The position numbers were made by a program, and so were the translations under genes. From NCBI GenBank assembly GCA_913050245.1, contig CAJWZJ010000001.1, forward strand, positions 54,617 through 118,616: DNA of 64,000 bases, given 5' to 3'. A model generated the notes under the pieces. It did no database searches, was not told where the DNA came from, and was given only the letters and a program-made list of their open reading frames with translations. Source of the DNA: an uncultured bacterium. GTDB taxonomy: Bacteria > Desulfobacterota_D > UBA1144. Shown here one piece after another: positions 21,483 through 32,279 of this stretch (positions within the stretch are counted from its first letter, which is position 1; each line of letters starts with the position of its first letter).

Positions 21483-23562
21483 TGTTTTCGTCTAATGCTT
21501 CTTTTCTACTTAACCTAATTTTTCCATCTCTTTCCTTAGAAATACACTTCACTAAAACTTCATCACCTTCATTTAAAATATCAGTAACTTGCTTTACCCT
21601 TTCTTTTGCTAATTCTGAGATATGAATTAAGCCATCTAATGTGGGACTAAGTCCTACTATAGCACCAAAATCAAGAATTCTTTTAACCGTTCCTACATAA
21701 AATTTACCTACCTCAATTTCTCTAACTATATAGGCGATATCTCTTAAAGCATTCTTACAATTCTCTTCATTCAATGATATAACATTTAATTTTCCTGTAT
21801 CATCAACATCAATTTTGACATCATTATCTTCAGTTAATTTTCTTATATTTTTGCCACCAGAACCAATAATATCTTTAATTTTTGATGGATCTATCTGAAT
21901 TGTTGTAATTCTTGGCGCATAAGGTGAGATATTCTCTTTTTTTGAATTTATCGTTTTTGCCATTTCATCTAATATATGCAATCTTCCTGCCTTGGCTTGA
22001 GTTAAAGCTGAGCTAAAAAGCTCTTTGCTTATACCTTTAATTTTTATATCCATTTGCAAGGCTGTGATTCCTTCTGAGGTCCCACAAACTTTGAAGTCCA
22101 TGTCCCCTAAATGATCCTCATCACCCAAAATATCTGAGAGAATAACAAAATCATCGCCTTCTTTTACTAATCCCATTGCAATACCTGCAACGGGTGACTT
22201 GACTGGAACGCCAGCATCCATTAGAGATAATGATGATCCACAAACTGTTGCCATTGAAGACGAACCATTTGATTCAAGTATGTCTGAAACAATTCTTAAG
22301 GTATAAGGAAAATCATCATCCTCGGGCAATATTGCTTGAACAGCTCTCTTAGCTAATTCACCATGCCCTATTTCTCGCCTACCAGTACCTAATCTGTTAG
22401 AAACCTCTCCAACGCTAAATGGAGGAAAATTATAGTGAAGCATAAACTTTTTCTTCTCCTCTCCCATTAACGTATCAATTCTTTGTTGATCATCTTTACT
22501 ACCCAATGTACATGCAACAAGTGCTTGAGTCTCACCTCTAGTAAAAACAGCTGAGCCATGAGCTCTTGGCAATAGGCTTATCTCAGAGGATATAGGTCTA
22601 ATTTCCTCAAAGTTTCTCCCATCTATTCTTGTATTGTCATCAAACATCATTTTTCTAACATATTTCTTTTTTAAATTATCAAAAATTTCTTTAAATTCTT
22701 TTTCATTAAAATTTTCAATTGTAGATAATTCACTCAAAGCATTTTGAAAAACTTCGCTTGATTTGGAGCTTCGTTCTTGTTTTAATTTAATTCTGATAGC
22801 TTCATTTAAAGAAGAAGAGATTTTAGATTCTACTATATTTAAAAAATCTTGATCAATTTCTTTTTCAGGAACTTCTCTTTTAATAATTTCATCAGAAACA
22901 AGTTGTTTCTGAATATCTATAATCTCTCTTATTTTCTCATGTCCAAAAAGTAAGGCTTCTATAACTTCTTCCTCAGGAACTATATCAGCACCACCTTCTA
23001 CCATAAGGATAGCATCAGCACTACCTGCAATAATAAAATTTAAGTCTGAATTTTCTATTTCTTCGTATGATGGATTACAAATTAAATTTCCTTCAACTCT
23101 CACAACTCTAACACCCGCTAGGGGGCCGTCAAAAGGTATATTTGAAACTGTTAAGGCTGCGGAAGCAGCAGTAAGAGCAAGGACATCTGGAGGATTTACA
23201 TCGTCTGCTGAGTAGACAGTAATAATTACTTGAGTTGGATAATTATAGTCTTTAGGGAACATTGGCCTTAATGGTCTATCAATTAATCTAGAAATTAATG
23301 TTTCCATTTCAGACGGTCTAGCCTCTCTCTTGAAATAGCCGCCAGGTATTTTACCTGCGGCAAAAGTTTTTTCTTGGTAATTAACTGTTAAAGGAAGAAA
23401 ATTATCATCGACCGGCTCTTTATTACTAACAACAGTTGCCAGAACTTGTGTTTCGCCTAATTGTGCGAAAATTGATCCATCAGCCTGCTTAGCAAGCTTT
23501 CCGGTTTCTAAAGAAAAATGCTTACCATCAATTGTTTCTGTGACTTTTTTATATGAAATCAT
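21460..23562 (-). CDS. pnp: Polyribonucleotide nucleotidyltransferase
   Basis: Two RNase PH domains plus KH (IIGSGGKNIRKL) and S1 domains. Confidence 0.97.
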   Translation of the reverse strand: MISYKKVTETIDGKHFSLETGKLAKQADGSIFAQLGETQVLATVVSNKEPVDDNFLPLTVNYQEKTFAAGKIPGGYFKREARPSEMETLISRLIDRPLRPMFPKDYNYPTQVIITVYSADDVNPPDVLALTAASAALTVSNIPFDGPLAGVRVVRVEGNLICNPSYEEIENSDLNFIIAGSADAILMVEGGADIVPEEEVIEALLFGHEKIREIIDIQKQLVSDEIIKREVPEKEIDQDFLNIVESKISSSLNEAIRIKLKQERSSKSSEVFQNALSELSTIENFNEKEFKEIFDNLKKKYVRKMMFDDNTRIDGRNFEEIRPISSEISLLPRAHGSAVFTRGETQALVACTLGSKDDQQRIDTLMGEEKKKFMLHYNFPPFSVGEVSNRLGTGRREIGHGELAKRAVQAILPEDDDFPYTLRIVSDILESNGSSSMATVCGSSLSLMDAGVPVKSPVAGIAMGLVKEGDDFVILSDILGDEDHLGDMDFKVCGTSEGITALQMDIKIKGISKELFSSALTQAKAGRLHILDEMAKTINSKKENISPYAPRITTIQIDPSKIKDIIGSGGKNIRKLTEDNDVKIDVDDTGKLNVISLNEENCKNALRDIAYIVREIEVGKFYVGTVKRILDFGAIVGLSPTLDGLIHISELAKERVKQVTDILNEGDEVLVKCISKERDGKIRLSRKEALDENIDNYREI

Positions 23563-23568
23563 TGGATT

Positions 23569-23829
23569 CTACTTTCTAAGTCCAAGCTTAGATAAAATTT
23601 CGGAATAAACATCTAGATTCTTCTTCTTTATATAACTTAAAAGTTTTCTTCTTCTCTCTATCATTAGCAAAAGACCTCTTCTTGATGATGTATCTTTTTT
23701 AAATTTTTGCACATGTTTAGTAAGCAGTTCAATCTTTTTGGTTAGGATAGCGATTTGCACTTTACTTGAGCCGGTATCTCCAGACTTTGTGGCATATTCT
23801 TTAATTATTTCTTGTTTGTTTATTATCAA
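23569..23829 (-). CDS. rpsO: Ribosomal protein uS15
   Basis: SGDTGSSKVQIAILTKKIELLTKHVQKFKKDTSSRRGLLLMIERRRKLLSYIKK. Confidence 0.97.
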   Translation of the reverse strand: MIINKQEIIKEYATKSGDTGSSKVQIAILTKKIELLTKHVQKFKKDTSSRRGLLLMIERRRKLLSYIKKKNLDVYSEILSKLGLRK

Positions 23830-23899
23830 TATTTAATCCTTAAAAATTAATAGCTTAATAATTAATGATTAATTGAAAAAAATCAAGTTAATAATTGAT

Positions 23900-24823
23900 T
23901 TATGAAAGTATTTCTACTTTCGAATAATGATAGTTACCATCATTTTTGAAGAAACTTACCAGTAGTAGCTTTATTTCATTTTTGGTCGTTGCAATAATAT
24001 TTACAACTTTATTATCAATTAATTCTTGTTTTCTTATTTGATCTACAAGCTCATCTGATATTAGTCCAATATTGACTATTTTATAATTATTTGATCTAAG
24101 TATGCCTTTAATGCATTCATCGGATGCAAAAATTATTGTAAAAATATTTGAAATATCAAAGAATAGCTCTTCACTAATCTGAAAGTTCTTAATATCAATA
24201 GAATCTCTAATCTTAAAAGGACCACTTTCCAATCTTTCTAAATCACATAAAGTAGCAAATACGTTCAATTTTGAACCAATTGAATCTACCAGGGATCTGA
24301 TGTATGTGCCTTTTGAACATTTAACAAATAACTCAAATGAGGATCTATTCAATTTAATTATTTCAATATCATGAATAATTGATCGATTTTTTATTGGTTT
24401 GAATTGCTTATTATCTCTTGCTAACTTGTAATACCTTTGACCACTAATTTTTTTCGCAGAATATTTGGGTGCATCATATTCAAAATCACCCAAGAAAGTA
24501 AGAATTGTTTTTTTTATTACATCTTTTGATAAGTCATTAATTTTTTTTAATTTATTATAAGCAATTACTTTTCCTGTAATATCTAAAGTATCAGTCTTAA
24601 ATCCTAATATTGCCCTTAATCTGTATACCTTTGGACCATCATCCAAGTATTTTATTAGTTTAGTCATATTATCAGTAAATATTGGCAAAACGCCTTTAGC
24701 TAGTGGATCTAATGTACCTAAAAAACCAGCTTTTTTAACAGACATCAATCTCTTAATTATTTGCAAATGGCTGTTAGAAGACTTCCCTTTAAATTTATTT
24801 AAAACTAATACTTTATTTTTCAT
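23900..24823 (-). CDS. truB: tRNA pseudouridine(55) synthase
   Basis: GTLDPLAKGVLPI catalytic motif, SAKKISGQRYYKLAR, CSKGTYIRSL. Confidence 0.93.
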   Translation of the reverse strand: MKNKVLVLNKFKGKSSNSHLQIIKRLMSVKKAGFLGTLDPLAKGVLPIFTDNMTKLIKYLDDGPKVYRLRAILGFKTDTLDITGKVIAYNKLKKINDLSKDVIKKTILTFLGDFEYDAPKYSAKKISGQRYYKLARDNKQFKPIKNRSIIHDIEIIKLNRSSFELFVKCSKGTYIRSLVDSIGSKLNVFATLCDLERLESGPFKIRDSIDIKNFQISEELFFDISNIFTIIFASDECIKGILRSNNYKIVNIGLISDELVDQIRKQELIDNKVVNIIATTKNEIKLLLVSFFKNDGNYHYSKVEILS

Positions 24824-25784
24824 TTAATATTTTATCAATTAAGTCATTTCTAAGTTTTTCAATAGAGCCTTGATATTTTAATCCAGAAGCATTTTTATGT
24901 CCTCCACCGCCAAATGTATTTGCAATTTTGGATAAATCAACAAAACCATTAGATCTCAAACTAGCTTTCCAGGAATTTTTTTCAATTTCTCTTATAAAAA
25001 TTCCTACTTCTACTTCTTTGTGATTTAATAAAAAATTTGCGATACCTTCGGAATCTTCTTTAGAAGTTTTGGTCTCTTTGTAGTCATTTAAGGTGCAATA
25101 ACAAATTGCAACTCTTGAATTGTCATCAAATAAAATAGTTGAGAAGATTCTTTTTTCAAGATTCAATCTATATATAGATCTATCATTATAAATATTAGAA
25201 TTAATTAATTTTAAATCAGCATTATCGTTCAATAATTTTGAAGCTATTAAAAAAGAATCAGTATTTACATTGGAATTTTTAAAAGATGAAGTATCAGTAA
25301 TAATTCCAGTCATTAGACACGTGGCAATTTTATTATCTATTTCAATACCTAAGGCAACTATAATTTTATAAATTAAAATTGCTGTTGCAGATGCATTAAC
25401 ATCAATTAACATAAATTGTGATTCTATTTTGGGGCTTTGATGATGATCTATTACTGCGATATGTCCTTGATACCCGTCAATATATTTTTCAATCTCCTCA
25501 CCAGCTCTTTCGAAATCATTAAGATCTAAAAATAAAACTAGTTCAATATTATTTGGTATGTCGGATTTAGTATTAATTAATTTCTCAGCTTCAAGAAAAT
25601 TTAAATATTCAGGAAATTTATCGCGATTATATATATAGCAATTTTTGCCAATTTTTTTTAATGAATAATATAGCCCCATACTGGATCCAATAGCATCACC
25701 ATCAGGATCATAATGTGAAACAATTAGTATATTTTGAGAATCCAATATTAATTTTGATATTTTGTTTAAATTCTTTAATGACAT
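24813..25784 (-). CDS. nrnA: DHH/DHHA1 phosphoesterase, NrnA-like (oligoribonuclease/pAp phosphatase)
   Basis: SHYDPDGDAIGSSMGLYYSLK; VIDHHQSP; FGGGGHKNASGLKY. Confidence 0.9.
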   Translation of the reverse strand: MSLKNLNKISKLILDSQNILIVSHYDPDGDAIGSSMGLYYSLKKIGKNCYIYNRDKFPEYLNFLEAEKLINTKSDIPNNIELVLFLDLNDFERAGEEIEKYIDGYQGHIAVIDHHQSPKIESQFMLIDVNASATAILIYKIIVALGIEIDNKIATCLMTGIITDTSSFKNSNVNTDSFLIASKLLNDNADLKLINSNIYNDRSIYRLNLEKRIFSTILFDDNSRVAICYCTLNDYKETKTSKEDSEGIANFLLNHKEVEVGIFIREIEKNSWKASLRSNGFVDLSKIANTFGGGGHKNASGLKYQGSIEKLRNDLIDKILNEK

Positions 25785-28372
25785 TATATCGATTGTGCAA
25801 TTTTATCATGCGTAAATATTTCTAAAATATCACCTTGCTTGATATCAGTAGATTCATCTACTCCTATGCCACACTCAAAACCTGATGCAACTTCCTTCAC
25901 ATCATCTTTAAACCTTTTAAGAGAATCAAGTGGGCATTCACTTATGACTTCATCATTCCTCATTACTCTAAATTTATGACCTCTAATTGCTTTACCATCT
26001 TGAATATAACAACCTGCAATTTTTCCTTTTTTTGTTAAATTGAAGACCTCTCTTATCTCAGCATGACCTACTATTCTTTCTTCAAGTATTGGATCCAATA
26101 ATCCCTCTAATAATTCTTTAATTCTGTCTAAAATTTCATATATTATTTCATAAGTTTCACATCTAACACCTGATTTTTCCAAAAGCCTTTTAACATCATT
26201 CTCAATTTTAGTCGAAAAACCTAATATAATTGAGCCTGTAGATTCGGCTAACATATGATCAGATTCGTTTATTGAACCTACAGCAGAATGAACGACCTTT
26301 GATTTGCATTTCTCTGATTCAAAATTATTAAGGGCAGAAATTAATGCATCCAATGATCCTTGCGTGTCAGCTTTCACGATAACTGGAAGTTCTTTTATTT
26401 GTCCTAATAAAACTTCTGAATTAATAAAGTCTAGCCCAACTGTGTGAGATTTGAATGCCTCCTCCTCTTTTATAGCCTGTTGCCTATTCCTGATAACTTC
26501 TTTTGCTATCTTATCGTTCTTAACAATATTGAAAGGCAACCCTGCATCCGGAACGCCATCTAAACCTAATATTTCAATTGGTAAAGATGGTCCTGAATTT
26601 TTCACTTGTGAACCTACATCATCAATTACAGCTCTAACTTTTCCAGAATTTGTACCACATATAATAAAATCACCTCTTTTAATCTCGCCCTCTTTTGGTA
26701 TTAATGTTGCTACCACACCTCTTCCTTTATCAAGATAAGATTCAAGTACAAAACCGTTAGCAGGGACTTTATCGTTCGCTCTTAGTTCTAGCAAGTCTGC
26801 CTGAATAGTAATTAGCTCTAATAATTCATCAATCCCTGTTCCATCCAAAGCTGAGACAGGTACGCATGAAGTATCGCCACCCCAATCATCAGGCGCAAGG
26901 TCATGTTCGGAAAGCTGAGATTTAATATTTTCTATATTTGATTCAGGTTTATCAATCTTATTGATAGCAACAATAATTGGTACATTTGCAGATTTTGCAT
27001 GATTTATAGCCTCTATGGTTTGAGGCATTATACCGTCATCTGCTGCTACAACTAAGATAACAATATCAGTCAAGCTTGCTCCTCTGGATCTCATAGCTGA
27101 AAAAGCTGCATGTCCAGGCGTATCGATAAAAACTAATTTTTTATTTTTAAAATCGAAACTGTAAGCACCAATTGATTGAGTAATTCCACCATGTTCAGAA
27201 TTTGCAACCTTGGCTTTTCTAATATAATCCAATAATGATGTTTTACCGTGGTCAACGTGTCCCATAACAGTAATTATTGGGGGTCTTAATTTAATATCTT
27301 TTTCATTAAATTTAATATCCTTATTAATAAATTCTTTTTCATTAAATGTATCGACATCGACATCGTAATCAAATTCAGATGCTATAATCGTTGCTTCATC
27401 TGAATCAATTTCATCTTTAAAAGTTAAAGTCAGTCCTAAATCAGAAGCTTTTTTAATAACCTCATTAATTTTTAAATTCATTTTATTAGCTAATAAAGAA
27501 ATTAATATCCTTTCTTGGATCTTTATTTTTTTTGTTTTTTTCTTCTCTTCCTTTACCTCTTCATCAGCTGCAATACCATTTTGTTCCGAATCCTTTAAAT
27601 TATCTTTTTGTTTGGATTTTTTTTGATAATTATTTGATACAAGGAATTCCTTTCGAGCGCCTGGCAGTTTAGCTTTAACAGCACTTCTTAAGGCATCTAA
27701 AGCATCCTCATCAATTATTTCCGCATTTGATGGCTTAACCTTAACTTTCTTCTTTTGCTTGGTTATATCTTTAGACGTTGCCTGATTATCTTTTTTCTTT
27801 TTTTGCTCATTCTCTAGTTGATTTTTTGATAAATCTGCAGCGGGGATTGGATCATTCTCCTTAATGTTTTGCCTTTGTTCTCTTTTCAAATTTGAGGGCT
27901 GATTAGGCTTAGGTTTTTTCTTAACTTCTTCATTTTCCAAAGTTCTAACTACTTTTCTAGCATTAGAATTGATATTTTTTTCAGTTATTTTTTTTGGTTT
28001 TTTTCTAATCTGATCATCTGTATCAGAATCTTTTGATTTTGTTTTTATTTCATTTAAATCAGATGCTTTATGTTTTGGTTCAGAAGTTGCTTCATCATTA
28101 TCAACTGGTAATTTTTCCTTTTTTGGCTCTTCCTTCTTCTTTCTTCTTATAGTAACTCGAGATCCAGATCTTTTTATAATATTGTTATCATCTTTGGGTT
28201 TATTGAGAATAGGCTCTCCTACTAATGAAACTTGAATTCTTTTTGCATCTTCAATCGATATAGAGCTTGATTGAGTTCTTGCAATAATAGAGAGTTCTTT
28301 ACACTTAGAAAGAATATCTTTGACTTCTAGAGACATTTGCTCAGATAATTCTTTAATTTTAATTTTACCCAT
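25784..28372 (-). CDS. infB: Translation initiation factor IF-2
   Basis: [39 protein letters not shown]; charged Lys-rich N-terminal region. Confidence 0.98.
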   Translation of the reverse strand: MGKIKIKELSEQMSLEVKDILSKCKELSIIARTQSSSISIEDAKRIQVSLVGEPILNKPKDDNNIIKRSGSRVTIRRKKKEEPKKEKLPVDNDEATSEPKHKASDLNEIKTKSKDSDTDDQIRKKPKKITEKNINSNARKVVRTLENEEVKKKPKPNQPSNLKREQRQNIKENDPIPAADLSKNQLENEQKKKKDNQATSKDITKQKKKVKVKPSNAEIIDEDALDALRSAVKAKLPGARKEFLVSNNYQKKSKQKDNLKDSEQNGIAADEEVKEEKKKTKKIKIQERILISLLANKMNLKINEVIKKASDLGLTLTFKDEIDSDEATIIASEFDYDVDVDTFNEKEFINKDIKFNEKDIKLRPPIITVMGHVDHGKTSLLDYIRKAKVANSEHGGITQSIGAYSFDFKNKKLVFIDTPGHAAFSAMRSRGASLTDIVILVVAADDGIMPQTIEAINHAKSANVPIIVAINKIDKPESNIENIKSQLSEHDLAPDDWGGDTSCVPVSALDGTGIDELLELITIQADLLELRANDKVPANGFVLESYLDKGRGVVATLIPKEGEIKRGDFIICGTNSGKVRAVIDDVGSQVKNSGPSLPIEILGLDGVPDAGLPFNIVKNDKIAKEVIRNRQQAIKEEEAFKSHTVGLDFINSEVLLGQIKELPVIVKADTQGSLDALISALNNFESEKCKSKVVHSAVGSINESDHMLAESTGSIILGFSTKIENDVKRLLEKSGVRCETYEIIYEILDRIKELLEGLLDPILEERIVGHAEIREVFNLTKKGKIAGCYIQDGKAIRGHKFRVMRNDEVISECPLDSLKRFKDDVKEVASGFECGIGVDESTDIKQGDILEIFTHDKIAQSI

Positions 28373-28377
28373 AAAAA

Positions 28378-29688
28378 TTATTCCTCAACTTCCTCCTGTT
28401 CACTTTCTCCATCATTATCTATTTCTATATTCCTGAGCCTATCTTTTAAAGCATTTCTTGCAGCCAACTGAATCTTACCTATATCCTCTTCGCTTGTTAT
28501 TCCTGATGACTTAGAAATTGATTCTATTTCTCCAAAAGCTATATCCTCTAAAGTGTGAAAACCGCCAGCAAATAAGAGGTTTGCATTGACTTCAGAAATA
28601 TTTGGTAAAGTTAAAAGTAACTTTACAACAGACTGTTGTTCTTCTTTCAGTTGTATGTCTGTCTTAACTGTAATCTCCCACTGAGTTAATTCGGATGCCA
28701 ATCTTACATTCTGCCCTCTTCTCCCAATACACAGAGAATATTGATCTTCGTCAACAATAACCTCCATAATTTTGGATGATTCATCGAGAATAACTTTATT
28801 AACCCTTGCCGGTGATAATGCATTACATGAAAATCTTGCAGGATCAGGAGACCAGGGAACAATATCAATCTTTTCTCCTTTTAATTCTTGAATTATGTTT
28901 TGAACTCTGGAGCCTCTCATGCCTACACATGCACCAACAGCATCAATGTCAGAATCACCAGAAGATACTGCAATTTTGGTTCGACCACCTGGATCCCTTG
29001 AAATACCCATAATTTCTACAATTCCTTCATTGATTTCGGGCACTTCAGATTTAAATAATGATTCAACAAAATTTTTATGTGCTCTTGATAAAACAAGCTG
29101 AGTTCCTCTTTTATCTTCCTCAATTCTCAAAAGAACTGCCCTTAGTCTATCTTTGGGTTGAAAATATTCACGAGGCACTTGTTCTTCATAAGGAATGATT
29201 GCTTCAGTTCTACCAATATCAACAATTATCGCACCTCTGACCATCCTTCTTACAATACCGTTTACTAATTCACCTTGTCGTGTTTTAAATTCTTCAAAAA
29301 TTACTTTTGCTTCTGCTTCTTTAATTTTCTGAATTATTTTTTGGCGAGCATTCTGTATAGCAATCCTGGAGTATTTAGGATTCAATTTAATTCCAATTTC
29401 TTCATCTATCTGGACTTCAGGGTCAAGCTCTTTGGCTTCTTTAATAGATATTTCCATGTCCTCATCAAATACATCTTCAACTACTTTTTTAAACTCAAAA
29501 AGTTCAATCTCATTAAATTCATTAAACTGACATTCTAAATCTTTATAAGATGGATCAGTTTTCATAAGCTTGTGTGCTGCAGCAACTACAGACTCATTAA
29601 CAGCATCTAATATTATTTCTTTTTCTATTCCTTTATCTTTCGATACAGAATCAATAACTCTAGCTAATTCATTAAATTCATTTACCAT
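28378..29688 (-). CDS. nusA: Transcription termination/antitermination protein NusA
   Basis: S1/KH architecture: GRTEAIIPYEEQVPREYF; VGMRGSRVQNIIQEL; CIGRRGQNVRLASEL. Confidence 0.96.
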   Translation of the reverse strand: MVNEFNELARVIDSVSKDKGIEKEIILDAVNESVVAAAHKLMKTDPSYKDLECQFNEFNEIELFEFKKVVEDVFDEDMEISIKEAKELDPEVQIDEEIGIKLNPKYSRIAIQNARQKIIQKIKEAEAKVIFEEFKTRQGELVNGIVRRMVRGAIIVDIGRTEAIIPYEEQVPREYFQPKDRLRAVLLRIEEDKRGTQLVLSRAHKNFVESLFKSEVPEINEGIVEIMGISRDPGGRTKIAVSSGDSDIDAVGACVGMRGSRVQNIIQELKGEKIDIVPWSPDPARFSCNALSPARVNKVILDESSKIMEVIVDEDQYSLCIGRRGQNVRLASELTQWEITVKTDIQLKEEQQSVVKLLLTLPNISEVNANLLFAGGFHTLEDIAFGEIESISKSSGITSEEDIGKIQLAARNALKDRLRNIEIDNDGESEQEEVEE

Positions 29689-29696
29689 TTCATCCT

Positions 29697-30140
29697 CTAC
29701 ATATTTAAGTTTGCTTTTTGAATATCTGACAAACTAATTTCATATAATTTTCCGCTATCATTAACCATTACAGACTTATTATTAATATCTTCAAGCATTC
29801 CACTGAAGACACTTTTTCCATCTTCCGAGGTTAATGAAACAATCTTAACTTTTTTACCTTTATACCTCTCAAAATCATTTTGTGTTTTTAAAGGCCTTTT
29901 TGGACCTGGAGACGAAACCTCTAGCGTATATTCGTTTTCAAAAAAATTATCAACTTCAGGAAACTGATTAACTAAGTTATTTACATTTATACAGTCATCA
30001 ATTGTAACATTACCGCAATTATCAATATAAATAATCATTTTATCTACCTTCTTTGATTGAACTATTTCCAACTCTACCAGCTCATATCCAGCATTTATAC
30101 AAATTGAAGAAATAATCTCTTCTAATTTAATTCTATCCAT
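29697..30140 (-). CDS. rimP: Ribosome maturation factor RimP
   Basis: YTLEVSSPGPKRPLKTQNDFERYKGKKVKI; position before nusA. Confidence 0.93.
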   Translation of the reverse strand: MDRIKLEEIISSICINAGYELVELEIVQSKKVDKMIIYIDNCGNVTIDDCINVNNLVNQFPEVDNFFENEYTLEVSSPGPKRPLKTQNDFERYKGKKVKIVSLTSEDGKSVFSGMLEDINNKSVMVNDSGKLYEISLSDIQKANLNM

Positions 30141-30161
30141 TCCTTCATACCCAAATAATAA

Positions 30162-30185
30162 AGAAGCGGGGCATGCCCCGCTTCT
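30162..30185 (-). terminator. Perfect 24-nt GC-rich palindrome, probable intrinsic terminator after uvrB
   Basis: AGAAGCGGGGCATGCCCCGCTTCT is its own reverse complement; followed on the minus strand by TTATTATTT. Confidence 0.7.
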
Positions 30186-30216
30186 CTAACATTAAAATAA
30201 TAACATTAGTAAATCA

Positions 30217-32214
30217 CTATTCAATCTTAGATAGAAAGGAAAGTTCAAGTTTTTTTAGCTTTTTAATCTGATCTCTTAATGATGCCGCCTCTTCAAACTT
30301 TAAATTATTAGATAATTCTTTCATTTGAAGTCTTAGTTCATCAATTTTGCCGCCAATCTCATGAGGTTGAATTTTCAAATCATTTAAAAAGTTATCTTCA
30401 TTAATATCAAGTTTATATATGGTATTCATATTAAGGTCCACTTTTTTAGTTATAGATTTTGGAACGATATTATTTATTTTATTGTAATAAAGTTGCATAT
30501 CTCTCCTTCTATTGCTTTCCTTAATAGCTTTATCCATTGAATTTGTTATTTGATCGGCATACATTATAACTCTCCCTTTTATATTTCTTGCAGCACGACC
30601 AAAAATTTGTATTAAAGATGATTCAGATCTTAGATAACCTTCCTTATCAGCATCCAAAATAGCAACAAGCGAAACCTCAGGTAGATCTAGACCTTCTCTC
30701 AAAAGATTTATGCCTACCAAAACATCAAATCTATCAGCTCTAAAATTTTTAATTATCTCAATTCTTTCAAGTGTTTTAATTTCAGAATGCATATATTCTA
30801 CACGTAAATCCTTTTCTTTATAAAATTCTGTTAGCTCTTCGGCCATACGCTTAGTTAGAGTTGTAACTAAAACTTTATCTCCATTCTTAACAGTTTCTTT
30901 TATTTCATTAAATAAATTATTAATCTGATTTTTTGAAGGTAATACGTTTATTTCAGGATCAATTAATCCTGTTGGTCTAATTATTTGCTCCACAACTTCA
31001 TTGCCAGATTTATCTAACTCGTACTTTGAGGGTGTAGCAGAAACGTATATGATTTGATTAACTTTTTCCTCGAATTCTTTAATATTTAATGGTCTATTGT
31101 CTAAAGCAGATGGTAATCTGAATCCATGATCGACAAGAGTTTGTTTGCGAGATCTATCCCCTTCATACATTCCCCTAATTTGAGGGATTGTTTGGTGGCT
31201 CTCATCAATAATCATAAGAAAATCTTTAGGAAAGTAATCTAATAAAGTATTTGGAGGCTGACCATACTTGCGTTGATCAAGGTGCATAGAATAATTCTCA
31301 ATTCCAGGACAAAATCCCATAATCTCCATTAACTCCATATCTCTAAGAGTTCTTTCTTCTAACCTTTTACATTCATCGAGCTTGCCCATTTTTTTCAAAT
31401 ACTTTAATTGCTTTTTAAGCTCTTTCTCAATTGAGACAATAGCATGTTCAGTAGTTTTCTTTTCTACCACATAATGTGAGCTAGGAAAAATAACTGTTGA
31501 ACTAACTTCTTCAATTATTTCAGTTGTATATAAGTCTATCAAAAAAATTTTGGCAATTTTATCATCGTCAAATTTTATCTTTAAGCCTATATCTTCCATA
31601 TTTGATGGCATTATATCCACATAATTTCCTATAGCTCGAAATGTTCCTCTTCTTAGGTCTATTCGAGTTCTTTCATATTGAACTTCTATAAGTTTTTTTA
31701 GGAATGAATCCCTATCTATAATGTCATTTACATTAATTTTGATAATCATTTCGTAATATTCTTTAGGCGATCCAATTCCATAAATACACGATACGCTTGA
31801 AACGATTATGACATCTTTCTTATCAAATAAAGCACTTGTTGCAGAGTGCCTCAAATGATCAATATGCTCATTAATTTTAGAATCCTTCGCAATGTAGGTA
31901 TTAGATGAGGGAATATATGCTTCAGGTTGATAGTAATCGTAATAACTAACAAAATAGTGAACTTCATTATCAGGAAAAATTTCTTTAAACTCTTCGTATA
32001 ATTGTGCAGCAAGAGTTTTATTGTGAGCCATTATTAAAGTTGGCTTAGATACTTTCTCTATAATATTTGCAATTGTAAAAGTCTTGCCGCTCCCAGTAAC
32101 ACCCAGTAAAGTTTGAGCTTTTTTACCAGAGTTAATATTACGAGAAAGCCTTTCGATAGATTTTGGCTGATCACCCTCTGGTTGATAGTCGACTTTTATT
32201 CTAAAATCACACAT
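30217..32214 (-). CDS. uvrB: Excinuclease ABC subunit B
   Basis: LLGVTGSGKTFTIANI; VSYYDYYQPEAYIPSSNTYIAKDSKIN; C-terminal UVR motif. Confidence 0.98.
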   Translation of the reverse strand: MCDFRIKVDYQPEGDQPKSIERLSRNINSGKKAQTLLGVTGSGKTFTIANIIEKVSKPTLIMAHNKTLAAQLYEEFKEIFPDNEVHYFVSYYDYYQPEAYIPSSNTYIAKDSKINEHIDHLRHSATSALFDKKDVIIVSSVSCIYGIGSPKEYYEMIIKINVNDIIDRDSFLKKLIEVQYERTRIDLRRGTFRAIGNYVDIMPSNMEDIGLKIKFDDDKIAKIFLIDLYTTEIIEEVSSTVIFPSSHYVVEKKTTEHAIVSIEKELKKQLKYLKKMGKLDECKRLEERTLRDMELMEIMGFCPGIENYSMHLDQRKYGQPPNTLLDYFPKDFLMIIDESHQTIPQIRGMYEGDRSRKQTLVDHGFRLPSALDNRPLNIKEFEEKVNQIIYVSATPSKYELDKSGNEVVEQIIRPTGLIDPEINVLPSKNQINNLFNEIKETVKNGDKVLVTTLTKRMAEELTEFYKEKDLRVEYMHSEIKTLERIEIIKNFRADRFDVLVGINLLREGLDLPEVSLVAILDADKEGYLRSESSLIQIFGRAARNIKGRVIMYADQITNSMDKAIKESNRRRDMQLYYNKINNIVPKSITKKVDLNMNTIYKLDINEDNFLNDLKIQPHEIGGKIDELRLQMKELSNNLKFEEAASLRDQIKKLKKLELSFLSKIE

Positions 32215-32279
32215 ATTACTATTGTAACGGAATTGTTAGGAATTGACTTTTAACTTTCTTTTTGGTTTGCTTTGATACT

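Noticed and set aside
23830-23899. AT-rich inverted repeats between rpsO and truB as a regulatory RNA
   Set aside because: Background base composition makes such repeats common; no specific fold or conserved motif seen.
26451-29538. ORFs antisense to infB and nusA (26451..26738, 28806..29101, 29275..29538)
   Set aside because: Antisense frames without start context or known motifs.
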